This document shows, in pieces, positions 34,293 through 43,009 of a DNA stretch of 64,000 bases; the stretch's first letter is position 1; every line of letters begins with the position of its first letter. The DNA is from DTPU01 sp963827855 (lineage in GTDB: Bacteria; Planctomycetota; Phycisphaerae; Sedimentisphaerales; Anaerobacaceae), in the NCBI GenBank assembly GCA_963827855.1, contig CAWHBY010000002.1, positions 310,001-374,000 on the forward strand, given 5' to 3'. The position numbers and the translations under genes were made by a program. The notes under the pieces were generated by a model, which did not search any database, was not told the DNA's origin, and saw only the letters and a list, made by a program, of their open reading frames with translations.

Positions 34293-36336
34293 TTCGGATT
34301 TTCCTGTAAAGGGTTGGTCATGGGGCGCAACGCCGGGATGGTCGCCGCGTCCACCCAATAGACGTCCTGGTCGTGGCCCGGCGTGGGACGGGTGAAGAAG
34401 AGGTATTTCCCGTCGGGCGAGACCATCTGGAAACGTTCCTGCTGGTCCGTGTTGACCGGCTCACCCAGATTGACCGGATCGGCCCAACTGCCGTCAGACA
34501 TGCGGCGGCTGATGTAGATATCGCCGTAGCGGTCCGTCTTCTCGACATACACGATGTTGCCGTCCGGCGAGAACGCCGGAGCGCTGTGTTCGAGATGATC
34601 GGTCGAGACCAGGCCGCGGGCGAAGACCTGCGGCACCGCTCCCGGCAAGGACTGGCCGAGGTAGTTCAGTGGGACAACGGCAGCGGGGAGATCCTCGGCC
34701 AGCTTCCCCACAGCAGCCTGGTCCCGGCAGTAGTGGAACCGCTCGCCCTCCGCCCGCCTCGTCTCGGGGTAGACCACCGGAATTCCGCGCACCTGCAACA
34801 CGGCGGCGCACTGTGAGTATTGTTCGGGGATGTTGGCCCCCATCAGGTAGACGGTTTTCGGCGAGAGCTGGTCGAGCAGATAGAGGTGCGGCTCGTAGGC
34901 ATTCCTGATATCATTGGTGTGCGCGCTCACGGAGAGCATGGCGACATCGACCGGCCCGAATGGCTTCAGGTAGTCGATCTCCCGGCGGTATCTGGCCAGC
35001 AGTGAGCCCTCGTTGCTGCTCACGTGAAGCCCGCCGAAGAGGATCTTCACTCCGTCGGCCTCGACGAGATAACCCATGCCGCCACCCAGTGCTGGAATCG
35101 TATGCACCTGAATCCCGTCCACGGACAGACTCTCGTGGGGAACCACCCGACGGTAGGATGGGATGTCGCGGTTGCCCGTGCCATTGGCCGCCGGCTGGGG
35201 ATACACCACGGAGGAAACCGCCGATATCCGTTTGGCCAGTTCGAAGGCCGCTGGGGTGTATTGCCACCAGCGGTCCGGGCTGGCGATCAGCCCGGTGACT
35301 CTCAGACCGGCCAGTTCGCTCGGGTTGAGTCGTCCATTGGCCAGGCCCGCTTCCGGCGATTCGTCAATGGCGCCCGGATTGAAGACGATCAGGTGACCTT
35401 TCGTCTTCACGGCATACCCACCGCCACCCAAGGTCCAGAGCCAGACCTCGCCTTCCCGGAGCGGAGCGGTAAGCTGCGGAGCCTTGCCGTAGTTGGCCTC
35501 AACGATAGTGCTTTCCCGCGCGCCGCGGCGATCAAGGCCTCGGCGGTGCGGCGAAAACCATGCCTGGCCGCGCAGTAGAGCGCCGTGCGGTTGGCTTGGT
35601 TCACCGCGTGGACATCGGCCCCGTGCTCGATCAGGGCCCGCGCCAGTTCGGCGTAGCCCTTCAGGGCCGCCAGATGCAGCTCGGTGTCGCCACCGGAGTC
35701 CTTCCGGTTGAGCTTCGCGCCGCGTTCGACGAGGAACTTCGCCATCTCTTCCTTGGGATGGTAATTGATGGCCACCTGCAGGACCGTGCCAGTGATACCG
35801 GCCGCTCCGACCGGGCCGTTGTAGCGGTCGAAGGCGTTAACATCGGCGCCCCGATCGATCAGGAGCCGGGCCACTTCGAGGCGGCCGGATTGAGCGGCCT
35901 GGTGGAGGGGGATGAGACCGTTGTATCCCTGCGCGTTGACGTCAGCCCCCTTGTCGATGAGGCGCTGAATGAGGGCCAAATCCTGACCCTGAAGATAACT
36001 GTAACAGGCCCGGTGCAACGGCGTCTGCCTGAACCGGTCCCTGACGTTGACGTCGGCGCCCTTGTCGAGGAGGTAATTCGCGACCTCCACGCGCTGGGCG
36101 GCGCATGCGCTAAGGAGTGGAGTAGAGCCTCCACCGTCTTTCGACTCCAATAATGTTGGATCAGCTTCAAGGATCGCCCGAACCTTGTTCAGATCGCCGG
36201 CAGCGGCGGCGTCGTGGATCTCTCCCGCGCGCAGGCCAGGGGCGATCAGCATTGCGAGGGTGAACACGAGTGCCGTGATTCGGACCCGTTGGCTGCAGGT
36301 GCACAGGTTCTTCGTGTCTGCTCCTTCTCTGTTCAT
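34289..36336 (-). pseudogene. Ankyrin / degenerate MBL / PD40 protein, frameshifted
   Basis: The first part from ATG 36336 encodes a signal peptide and about seven ankyrin repeats, ending ARHGFRRTAEALIAA. The second part, one base out of frame, encodes the MBL-like region (GYAVKTKGHLIVFNPGAIDE; GYLVEADGVKILFGGLHVSS) and two PD40 blades (SAPAFSPDGNIVYVEKTD; RFQMVSPDGKYLFFTRPTPG). Alignment with 32586-34292 puts the shift in the GC-rich cgcgcgccgcggcg at about 35519-35534. Metal-ligand positions are again lost. The 36336 start overlaps the upstream stop as ATGA, and the end overlaps the next gene the same way. A real frameshift or a sequence error would look the same here. Confidence 0.7.
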
Positions 36337-36914
36337 GAGAGCACGCGGATCCTGAATACGCAGCGTTTCGATCCTCGCAGCACGGACTCCTTGAGCTCCA
36401 CCTCCACCTTCTTGCCCAGGATGGTTTCGTACGTCTCCTTCTGCCATCCGATCGAACACTGGCAGAAGTAGGCGGGCGTGATCTTGCTGTTGACCAGACC
36501 GCACACGCAATCCCGCTCCGGGGTCGTGACGGTGATGATCCCTTTCTCCTTGTCGAATGCCAATTCCTCTCCCTGGCTCTCCTTCATCTTCTGGAAGAAC
36601 CCTTCCATGTTCCCCTTGAATTGCTTGGCCCAACCCAGCGTGGAGGCGCAGTTGCGACCCAGTTGTTCGATGATGTTCAGTCGCGTCTTCCCATCCAGGT
36701 GGGGCTCCAGCAACGTCCAGAGCTTGGCAATCTGCTTCCTGGTGTGGTCCTGCCACCACTGGAGCTTCTTGATCTGGCGGTCCATATCCTGGGTGGTAGG
36801 CGGGCTGACCTGGCTGGCCTCACCGGCCTGGGCGGCCTGGGCCATGATGCCGGACGCCGCGCAGGCGCACACGCCCAGGCCACAGGTCTGTTTCAGAAGG
36901 TCTCTACGATGCAT
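36333..36914 (-). CDS. Tat-exported Cys-rich protein, V4R/DUF6144-like (copy 2)
   Basis: The 193-residue protein begins HRRDLLKQTCGLGVCACAAS, a twin-arginine signal with an unusual Cys cluster. The C-terminal block CQCSIGWQKETYE...GKKVEVELKESVLRGSKRC.F resembles 4-vinyl-reductase/ATC-hydrolase-like small-ligand domains with conserved Cys. It is a tandem duplicate of the product of 36961-37530. Start at 36914 is chosen for aggagaacctcc immediately upstream. Its stop overlaps the ankyrin gene start by ATGA. Cofactor and ligand are unknown; a metal cluster or heme-like ligand is only a guess. Confidence 0.6.
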   Translation of the reverse strand: MHRRDLLKQTCGLGVCACAASGIMAQAAQAGEASQVSPPTTQDMDRQIKKLQWWQDHTRKQIAKLWTLLEPHLDGKTRLNIIEQLGRNCASTLGWAKQFKGNMEGFFQKMKESQGEELAFDKEKGIITVTTPERDCVCGLVNSKITPAYFCQCSIGWQKETYETILGKKVEVELKESVLRGSKRCVFRIRVLS

Positions 36915-36960
36915 GGAGGTTCTCCTCATCTTTCGTTCTTTCCTTTGGTCACTCTTGCAC

Positions 36961-37530
36961 TCACGATAGAATGCGCACCTGGCATGCGCAGCGTTTGGAG
37001 CCGCGGAGCACGGACTCCTTGATCTCCACCTCCACCTTCTTGCCGAAGACGGCCTCGCACGTCTCCTTCTGCCAGCCGATCGTGCACTGGCAGAAACAGG
37101 CCGGCGTGATCTTGCTGTTGACCAGGCTGCACGCACAGTCCTTCTCGGGACCCGTAATCGTGATGATTCCCTTCTCCTTGTCGAAGGCGAACCCCTCTCC
37201 GAGCATCTCCTTCATCTGCCGGCAGAAGCCGTCGGGATTGCCCTTGAACTTCTTGGCGTCGCCGCCCGTAGAGGCGCAGTCCCGACCCAGTTGCTCGAAG
37301 ATCTCCAGCCGCGTCTTCTCGTCCAGGCGGGACTCCAGCAGTGCACAGAGTTTGGCGAACCGCTTCCTGCCGTGGTCCAATTGCCCTCGAAGCTCTCTGA
37401 GCCGGCGGTCTGTATCCGGCGACGTCTGGCCGGCCTCACCGGCCTGTGCGGCCTGAGTCATGATGCCTGACATCGCGCAGGCACACAGGCCCATGCCACA
37501 GGTCTGTTTCAGAAGGTCTCTTCGGTCCAT
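36961..37530 (-). CDS. Tat-exported Cys-rich protein, V4R/DUF6144-like (copy 1)
   Basis: The 189-residue paralogue of the next gene begins DRRDLLKQTCGMGLCACAMS. Its conserved C-terminal half has ITGPEKDCACSLVNSK, CFCQCTIGWQKETCE and KESVLRGSKRCACQV. It has more Cys than the second copy in the last motif. The ATG at 37530 follows aggagaaccgat, the same ribosome binding block as in copy 2, so the duplication included the leader. It is the first gene of the operon leading to the SBBP protein, 22 bp downstream of the esterase stop. Confidence 0.6.
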   Translation of the reverse strand: MDRRDLLKQTCGMGLCACAMSGIMTQAAQAGEAGQTSPDTDRRLRELRGQLDHGRKRFAKLCALLESRLDEKTRLEIFEQLGRDCASTGGDAKKFKGNPDGFCRQMKEMLGEGFAFDKEKGIITITGPEKDCACSLVNSKITPACFCQCTIGWQKETCEAVFGKKVEVEIKESVLRGSKRCACQVRILS

Positions 37531-37552
37531 ATCGGTTCTCCTGCTCCCCATG

Positions 37553-39286
37553 TCACTTGTTTGTCGCCCTGGAGAAGGTCCCTGAGGCGATCACATTGTC
37601 ACTTCCCTCCCAGTCCGGCTGCCAGAGAACCCGCCGGACAGGGCCATTCGGATCATCCAGGTCGCACTGGCAGATATTCAGGCGGAACTCGCTCCAGGTG
37701 CTGCCTTGGGCCTTGTCGATCGCCGCGGCAGGGATCGCGACCTCCGCGTTGTACCCCTCCGGGGTCCGGACACAGGCCGCGACCAGGCCGCTGGGGATCG
37801 CGGACTCGCCATCCTTGGTCCGCCGGAGCTTCATGGAATCCGGCCTTTCGCCGGGCGCCATCTGCACAAGCATGAAGTCGAAGTAGCGTTCCTTGCCTCT
37901 GCCGAGGGATCGCATCGGATCAGGCCGGCCGTCCAGGTAGATCTCGAGGCCATCATGGTTGAGCGGATCACCCAGGGTGGGCTTGGCCACCCAGGTCTGG
38001 TCCTTGAGGCTGACACCGACGTAGACGAAGTTGGCGTCGAACGTGACACCAAAGCGGAAGCCCGCGGAGCGGCCGTCTCCATCGCCTTTCTCCAAGGCAA
38101 GCGCACTCCAGTCTGCCAGATCGCCATCCACCGAGATGCGTCCTGACGCAGGCTGCAGCCTGATCCGGTCGTAGCCATCGAGCCTGAATCCCTGGACTGC
38201 CAGACAGGCCTGGCGGCCCTGATAGTCCGCAGAGACCGTGGTCCAACCGGGCCCAACCGGCAGCAGTTGCGCAGTATCGGGGTCCCCTATCATGACCACC
38301 TTGGGGTCTGCCACCTTCAGGGAAGGCGAGATCGCGGTGGCGCGGAATCCATCCGCGAACCTGAGATCCAGGTAGGGATTGGCGAACTCCCCTGCCTCCC
38401 TCAGCCGGATCGCCTCGTACTGTTGCCCCTGGCAGTTCGTCAGCCCCACATCGATGAGCCTGGGGGCTGACCTGCGGAGCAGGAAGCCGAGCATATCGCG
38501 GAGCTGGGTCTTGCACGAGGCCCAGCCGTGCGAGCCGTTGTGGACCTGATAGAAGGCCAGGTCCTCACCTTCCCGCCAACCTCTGCGCTGCAGGGCCACT
38601 GCCGCCCGCTTGGCGTCCCTCCACATCCCGGGATACTCCTGCTCCGCGGCCATGATCCAGAACCGAGTCGCCGTCTTGGTGGACGTGTCGTGCTGCAGCC
38701 TCTTGAGGAGTTCCCTGTCGTTCCACCACAGCGAGGGCTCCATGCAGGCGGCCAGGCCGAAGGTCTCAGGACGGTGGTAGCCAAGCCAGCAGGCGGCCAG
38801 GCCGGCCAGGGAGTGGCCGATCACGCCCGTGTGGCCTGGATCCGGCAGCGTGCGGAAATGGCCATCCACGTACGGCTTGATCCGCTCCGTGATCAGCCTG
38901 CGCATGCCCTCCAGTCCCCCCGCCGAAGGCCGGTCCGGGACAGCAGGAGTGAGGTCATAGAATCGCGACCTTCCATTCTTGTTCTGGAGGGCAACGAAGA
39001 TCGCAGGCCGGATCAGCCCCTCCTGCACGAGGCCGTCGTGCTCCGGGCTCAGGTCGCTGCCGTCGAAAACATAGAAGACGGGGTAGGCCTCCCGGCTGGC
39101 AACGTAGTCGGGCGGAAGATGGACGTCCACCTTGTACGGCCCAGGGACCGGATGATCGTCGGATCGCACGGACAGCACCACGTGCCGTCCCTCACGGCTG
39201 ACCTCGGTCACGGCAGCCTCATCATTCGCTGCAGCGAAGACCCGAGCCGCAAGAAGCACGGCCACGCCTATCAGGAGAAGGTTCTT
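37553..39286 (-). CDS. Secreted esterase (EstD-like) with CBM9-like domain; 5' end displaced by repeat
   Basis: The coding part of about 577 codons begins KNLLLIGVAVLLAARVFAA, a clear signal peptide, but its start codon is missing. The family A element A5 ends two bases before the Lys codon. The frame stays open through the repeat to 39892, so translation may start inside it. The esterase domain (PF00756 type) has VFYVFDGSD, nucleophile elbow GHSLAGLA and a catalytic His in VHNGSHGW. From about residue 370 after the signal there is a CBM9-like beta-sandwich (ISVDGDLADWSAL; HDGLEIYLDG; NICQCDLDDPNG). It probably removes acyl or feruloyl groups from plant polysaccharide. It may be silenced by the insertion. 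Confidence 0.7.
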   Translation of the reverse strand, partial: KNLLLIGVAVLLAARVFAAANDEAAVTEVSREGRHVVLSVRSDDHPVPGPYKVDVHLPPDYVASREAYPVFYVFDGSDLSPEHDGLVQEGLIRPAIFVALQNKNGRSRFYDLTPAVPDRPSAGGLEGMRRLITERIKPYVDGHFRTLPDPGHTGVIGHSLAGLAACWLGYHRPETFGLAACMEPSLWWNDRELLKRLQHDTSTKTATRFWIMAAEQEYPGMWRDAKRAAVALQRRGWREGEDLAFYQVHNGSHGWASCKTQLRDMLGFLLRRSAPRLIDVGLTNCQGQQYEAIRLREAGEFANPYLDLRFADGFRATAISPSLKVADPKVVMIGDPDTAQLLPVGPGWTTVSADYQGRQACLAVQGFRLDGYDRIRLQPASGRISVDGDLADWSALALEKGDGDGRSAGFRFGVTFDANFVYVGVSLKDQTWVAKPTLGDPLNHDGLEIYLDGRPDPMRSLGRGKERYFDFMLVQMAPGERPDSMKLRRTKDGESAIPSGLVAACVRTPEGYNAEVAIPAAAIDKAQGSTWSEFRLNICQCDLDDPNGPVRRVLWQPDWEGSDNVIASGTFSRATNK

Positions 39287-39287
39287 T

Positions 39288-39733
39288 GCCGCGAACCCCG
39301 CTAACTCCGCGAACGCTGGCGCAGAGTCGTGGCTGCCGGCACGTTTGCAGCTCCGCCGCCTGATCCACGGCTTCGCCGTGCCTTGGGACTGCGTCCCAAT
39401 GGCGGCCTTCGCAATGGGCTGCTTGTCCAAGCAAGCTTGGACCGCATCCCCTTCCTTGGCCTCGATCCAGCGGCTCGGGCCGGCATCTAGACATCCCTCC
39501 ATGTATCTCCAGAAAAGTCCACGGGACTCTCGTACACAGCCCAAGCCGTACGCATGTGAGCAAGTAGGACTCCATGGAGCAAGCTCGCTTGCGCAAGGGA
39601 GGCCAGCGCAGCTCGCCCTGGCAGGCGCATGCCTGACAGGTAGACGCGCCAGCGTCGCGTACGGCGATGTCACGACCGCGACAGAACCCTGCCCGCGGCG
39701 ACAGCCGTTCGCGGAGTTAGCGGGGTTCGCGGC
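39288..39733 (+). repeat. Family A hairpin element, copy A5 (complete)
   Basis: The 446-bp element has terminal inverted repeats at 39288-39318 and 39702-39733. The hairpins are 39366-39380 (cacggc/gccgtg), 39383-39399 (ttgggac/gtcccaa), 39425-39442 (gtccaagc/gcttggac) and 39579-39592 (gcaagc/gcttgc). It lies exactly at the 5' end of the esterase signal-peptide codons. Confidence 0.85.
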
Positions 39734-39888
39734 TAGAAACTCCTTCGGTTCTCCTTTGGTTGTGGCCAAGGGTTGCGATGGGTCATTCGTGTTATTCATG
39801 GCCAGAGACTCCTTCGGTTCTCCTGCACAGGGGTCTACCGCAGATTCACGGAGTCGCCTGTTCTGACTGGCATAAGCTGATCGCAAAG

Positions 39889-41322
39889 TCACCTGGGACT
39901 GGCGCGGCTATCGGCGGACAGAATCTTGATGAGCTCATACAGGAAACCCACGCCTTCATTGAACGACTCCACGGGCACTCGCTCGTTTGCGCCATGGGCA
40001 TTGCCGAGGTCCAGCTCGCCGAAGGTCCCTGACACGCCGTACGTCGCGATACCCGCCCTGCGAAGCCGGGCCCCATCGCTCGCCCAGGGATCCATCGTCG
40101 GCAGGACCGGCACGTCCGGCCACCGCTGCTTGCTGAGCCGCTCGACCGCATTCATGACCTCGGGCAGAAGTGGAGATGCAGGGGTCGGCTGGGCACCGCC
40201 CAGGGCAGTCACGGTGATGGCAGGATCCGCCAATACCTTGGCGATGGTCTCCTGGACGAACTCGGTCGTATCGCCCGGGAAGACCCGGCAGTTGACCGTG
40301 GCTCGGGCCATCTGGGGCAGGGCATTGTCCGCATGGCCTCCTTCGATCCGCGTGGCCACGCAGGTGGTCCGCAGGATGGCGTTGTAGTACGGCGAGACTG
40401 CCGCGAGCCTGCGTGCAGCATCCAGGTCCGGCGGGTCCTTGGCCACGCGCCTCATGTCAGCGGCTACCGTGCCACTCTCCACAGCCGCAAGGCGGCCAAA
40501 GTAGGTCCGCGTGGTGTCATTGAAGCGGAAGGGAAACTCACAGGCCGCCAGTCGGGTCAAGCCCGCTGCCAGGCGGTTGATTGCATTGTCCTTGTCGGGC
40601 AGCGAGCTGTGGCCTCCAGGACTGCTGGCCTGGAGCCTGAAGCTCAGGTACATCTTCTCGCTGGTCTGGATGGTCATACGCAGCCGCCTACCCTTCTCCA
40701 TGTGTCCGCCGCCTGCATCGAGGTTCAGGCAATAGGCCACGTCCATCAGGTCGCGACGCTGCGACAGCAGCCAGCCCACACCGTTGGCGTTGCCTGTCTC
40801 CTCGTCTGCAGTGAGGGCCACCAAGATGTCACGGTCAGGCCTCCACCCCTCTGCCTTGAGCCGGATCAGAGTGGCGACGAGGGTGGCCACTGCACCCTTG
40901 TCGTCGCCCACGCCCCTGCCGTACAGAAAGCCCTCCCTCTCCGTCACGCGGAAGGGATCGAGCCCTTCAGACCATCCTTCTCGCGGGGCGTCCACTGTAT
41001 CGAGGTGTGCGATCAGGAGGATGGGCTTGGCCTTGCCCTCTCCTCGCATGCGGACTACCAGATTCCGCTTGTCAGGCCTGTCGCCCAGGAGCATGACGTC
41101 GCCATCGCCGAACCCGTTGGATCGCAGACGGCCGGCCATCGCCTCCGCAGCCTGTGTACAGCCCTTGGCAGGCGTGGTGTCGATCGCCACGAGCTCCTCC
41201 AGGAGCTCACGCGCCAGCGTGTGTCCCTCCGCGAGGAGCTGCGGACCCGTGGCCAGCAACACCAGGATGGCCAGGCCCAGTCTGAATGGACGTCTTTGCT
41301 GTTGCTTCATTCGCATTCTCAT
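39889..41322 (-). CDS. Secreted M20-family metallopeptidase
   Basis: The 477-residue exported peptidase has a signal (FRLGLAILVLLATGPQLLA). Metal and catalytic motifs are IAHLDTVDAP (H106, D108), YGRGVGDDKG (bridging Asp 140/141), ADEETG (E174/E175) and a late His in LGNAHGANE. Its dimerisation domain (SSPGGHSSLPDKDNAINRL) shows the usual GGH motif. The family removes amino acids from peptides or N-acyl groups; the exact specificity is unknown. Several ATGs lie close together at the start, so the true one may be at 41322, 41316 or 41310. A possible 25-residue peptide gene lies just upstream. Confidence 0.88.
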   Translation of the reverse strand: MRMRMKQQQRRPFRLGLAILVLLATGPQLLAEGHTLARELLEELVAIDTTPAKGCTQAAEAMAGRLRSNGFGDGDVMLLGDRPDKRNLVVRMRGEGKAKPILLIAHLDTVDAPREGWSEGLDPFRVTEREGFLYGRGVGDDKGAVATLVATLIRLKAEGWRPDRDILVALTADEETGNANGVGWLLSQRRDLMDVAYCLNLDAGGGHMEKGRRLRMTIQTSEKMYLSFRLQASSPGGHSSLPDKDNAINRLAAGLTRLAACEFPFRFNDTTRTYFGRLAAVESGTVAADMRRVAKDPPDLDAARRLAAVSPYYNAILRTTCVATRIEGGHADNALPQMARATVNCRVFPGDTTEFVQETIAKVLADPAITVTALGGAQPTPASPLLPEVMNAVERLSKQRWPDVPVLPTMDPWASDGARLRRAGIATYGVSGTFGELDLGNAHGANERVPVESFNEGVGFLYELIKILSADSRASPR

Positions 41323-41343
41323 GCTACTGACCCCAGATAAACT

Positions 41344-41421
41344 TCAGAGAGAGGTCGACAGGAACATCGCGGCCGCCACGCCGACCGCAAGTGTGCCGAT
41401 GACGGTCGCAGGCCTACTCAT
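41344..41421 (-). CDS. Possible 25-residue membrane micropeptide
   Basis: ATG at 41421 overlaps the last bases of the PQQ-like gene, with aaggatgg upstream. It encodes MSRPATVIGTLAVGVAAAMF and five more residues, then TGA. The product is a short basic tail and one hydrophobic segment. It fills the only gap between the PQQ-like gene and the M20 gene. Length alone cannot prove coding, so this is a suggestion. Confidence 0.3.
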   Translation of the reverse strand: MSRPATVIGTLAVGVAAAMFLSTSL

Positions 41422-42625
41422 GGCCATCCTTTCGAATGTCATACACCATGAGGCACTCCCCGTGTCTGACGTAGAGTCTTCCGTGGGAGATGACCGGATG
41501 CGCATAGTGAGGGCCCTTGCCCTGCGTGATCCGGAAGGAGCCCGCGATCTCTATGCCGGTCTCGCCGGGCCTGACCAGCAGGAGCCTGCCGCCGTTGTGC
41601 TCGTAGACGTACAGCATGCCGTCTGCACTGGTCGTTGAGGCCTCTTTGATGGCCCGGTCCTCATACACAGTCTTGCCGGTCCGCCAATCGATGCACGCAA
41701 ATCGAAACGCGTTGCCCTCGCCTCCCATCGTCGACCCGTACAGCCGGTCTCCGAGCCTGACGAAATGCCCGAAGAGGGCCTTGGTCTCCGGTGTCCACGC
41801 CACAGAAACGCTGGTCGAAGAAGGGATGACGGCCAGGGCGTTGTTGCCGTCGTAGAGCCGGCCATCGTCATAGATCGGCGTCACGGTCCAGTTGACTCCG
41901 CGGCGCGTCCAGGCACACTCGCCGGTGCCGGCGTCTACAGCGAGCAGGGCCTCGGATGTGCCAGACACGACGATGTCTCGGTCGCTCTGGCGGATACAGC
42001 CGGGCGAGATGAAGCAGGAGGTCCCACCCACGCTCTTGCTCTGCCACAGGGTCCGGCCTGAATCGCAGTCCAGGGCCACCACGCTCGTCTGCTTGCCTCC
42101 TGCGGTGAAGATGACCTTTCCCGCCACGATCAGCGGCGATTCCGCGTGCCCCTGCAGCTCGTGACATGCGCCCTGGAACCGCTCCAGGCCATTGACCTTC
42201 CAGAGGGGCACTCCCTTGATCCGATCCAGGCATGCGATGTCCCCCTGTCCGCTGATCACATAGAGACGGTCTCCCTGGACCGCGGGCGTGCAACGGGCCC
42301 TGCGATGCTCGCCTTCCTTCCATGCGCGGCCATAGTCGGTCTGCCACAGGATTTTGCCGCTGGGGTCCAGACTGGTGCAGATCTCATTGGCCTCCTGGGT
42401 GCCCGTAGCATAGATGCGATCGCCGACGACCGCAACTGAGCTGTAGCCCTCGCCAAGGCCTACCTTCTCCCACAGCAGCCGTGGACCCTCAACGGGCCAG
42501 GTCCTGAGCAGGCCCGTCTCAGTCGAGACACCGTCGCGGTTGGGCCCCCGCCACTGGGGCCAATCGCCTGCCTGCACAACAGAACAGATCAGGCAACAGG
42601 CCGCGATTCCCTTTGCATACCTCAT
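41414..42625 (-). CDS. Secreted PQQ-like (BamB-type) beta-propeller protein
   Basis: The 403-residue protein has a short signal (MRYAKGIAACCLICSVVQA), then DWPQWRGPNRDGVS, the opening typical of planctomycete PQQ-like propellers. Blades carry motifs like GDRLYVISGQGDIACLD, GKVIFTAGGKQTSVVALD and GRLYVRHGECLMVYD. Such proteins are scaffolds or binding proteins; bound PQQ is not implied. The ATG directly follows the TAG of the PD40 stub (TAGATG), with ggaaggga upstream, showing an operon. Confidence 0.8.
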   Translation of the reverse strand: MRYAKGIAACCLICSVVQAGDWPQWRGPNRDGVSTETGLLRTWPVEGPRLLWEKVGLGEGYSSVAVVGDRIYATGTQEANEICTSLDPSGKILWQTDYGRAWKEGEHRRARCTPAVQGDRLYVISGQGDIACLDRIKGVPLWKVNGLERFQGACHELQGHAESPLIVAGKVIFTAGGKQTSVVALDCDSGRTLWQSKSVGGTSCFISPGCIRQSDRDIVVSGTSEALLAVDAGTGECAWTRRGVNWTVTPIYDDGRLYDGNNALAVIPSSTSVSVAWTPETKALFGHFVRLGDRLYGSTMGGEGNAFRFACIDWRTGKTVYEDRAIKEASTTSADGMLYVYEHNGGRLLLVRPGETGIEIAGSFRITQGKGPHYAHPVISHGRLYVRHGECLMVYDIRKDGHE

Positions 42626-42988
42626 CTACGTGCTCCCTTCCATCGTGTCGGCCGGCTGACGCAACGGGGATCCAGCAGCGTTCGGATCGGCCAGAAAGGC
42701 CTCCACGCGGACCCAGTAGATGTCCGCCCCGGTAGCCGTCTCGCGGGAAAAGAACAGGACCTTGTAGTCGGCTGAGAAAGATGGAGAGACCTCCCCATCG
42801 GCCGAGTTGATGCCGAGTCCCAGGTTCCTGGGCGGCGACCAACCGCCCTGGCCGTCACTGAAGCTGATGTAGAGATCCGTACGTCCCTGACCGCCAGGGC
42901 GATCCGAGCTATACATGACGTACGCCTCATTGGGGCCCGCCATGAGCAGGACGATCCAGGTTGCCAGTGCTGCCTTCTGAGCTGCCAT
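42626..42988 (-). CDS. Short PD40-repeat protein (propeller stub)
   Basis: The 120-residue protein is a hydrophobic start (KAALATWIVLLMAGPNEAYV) plus two WD40-like PD40 blades (YVMYSSDRPGGQGRTDLYIS; SPSFSADYKVLFFSRETATG). It is similar to the C-terminal tail of the ankyrin/MBL/PD40 protein of 34289-36336. Two blades cannot close a propeller, so it is either a remnant of a larger gene or a partner completing another propeller. It has aaagga before its ATG and abuts the PQQ-like gene. Confidence 0.6.
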   Translation of the reverse strand: MAAQKAALATWIVLLMAGPNEAYVMYSSDRPGGQGRTDLYISFSDGQGGWSPPRNLGLGINSADGEVSPSFSADYKVLFFSRETATGADIYWVRVEAFLADPNAAGSPLRQPADTMEGST

Positions 42989-43009
42989 CGGTCCTTTCCG
43001 AAAGACCCG

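Noticed and set aside
32586..36336. Calling the two ankyrin proteins active metallo-beta-lactamases
   Set aside because: Positions of HxHxDH and SGDH are replaced (YPSYQGPSA; AGAH; GGLH), so zinc binding is not supported.
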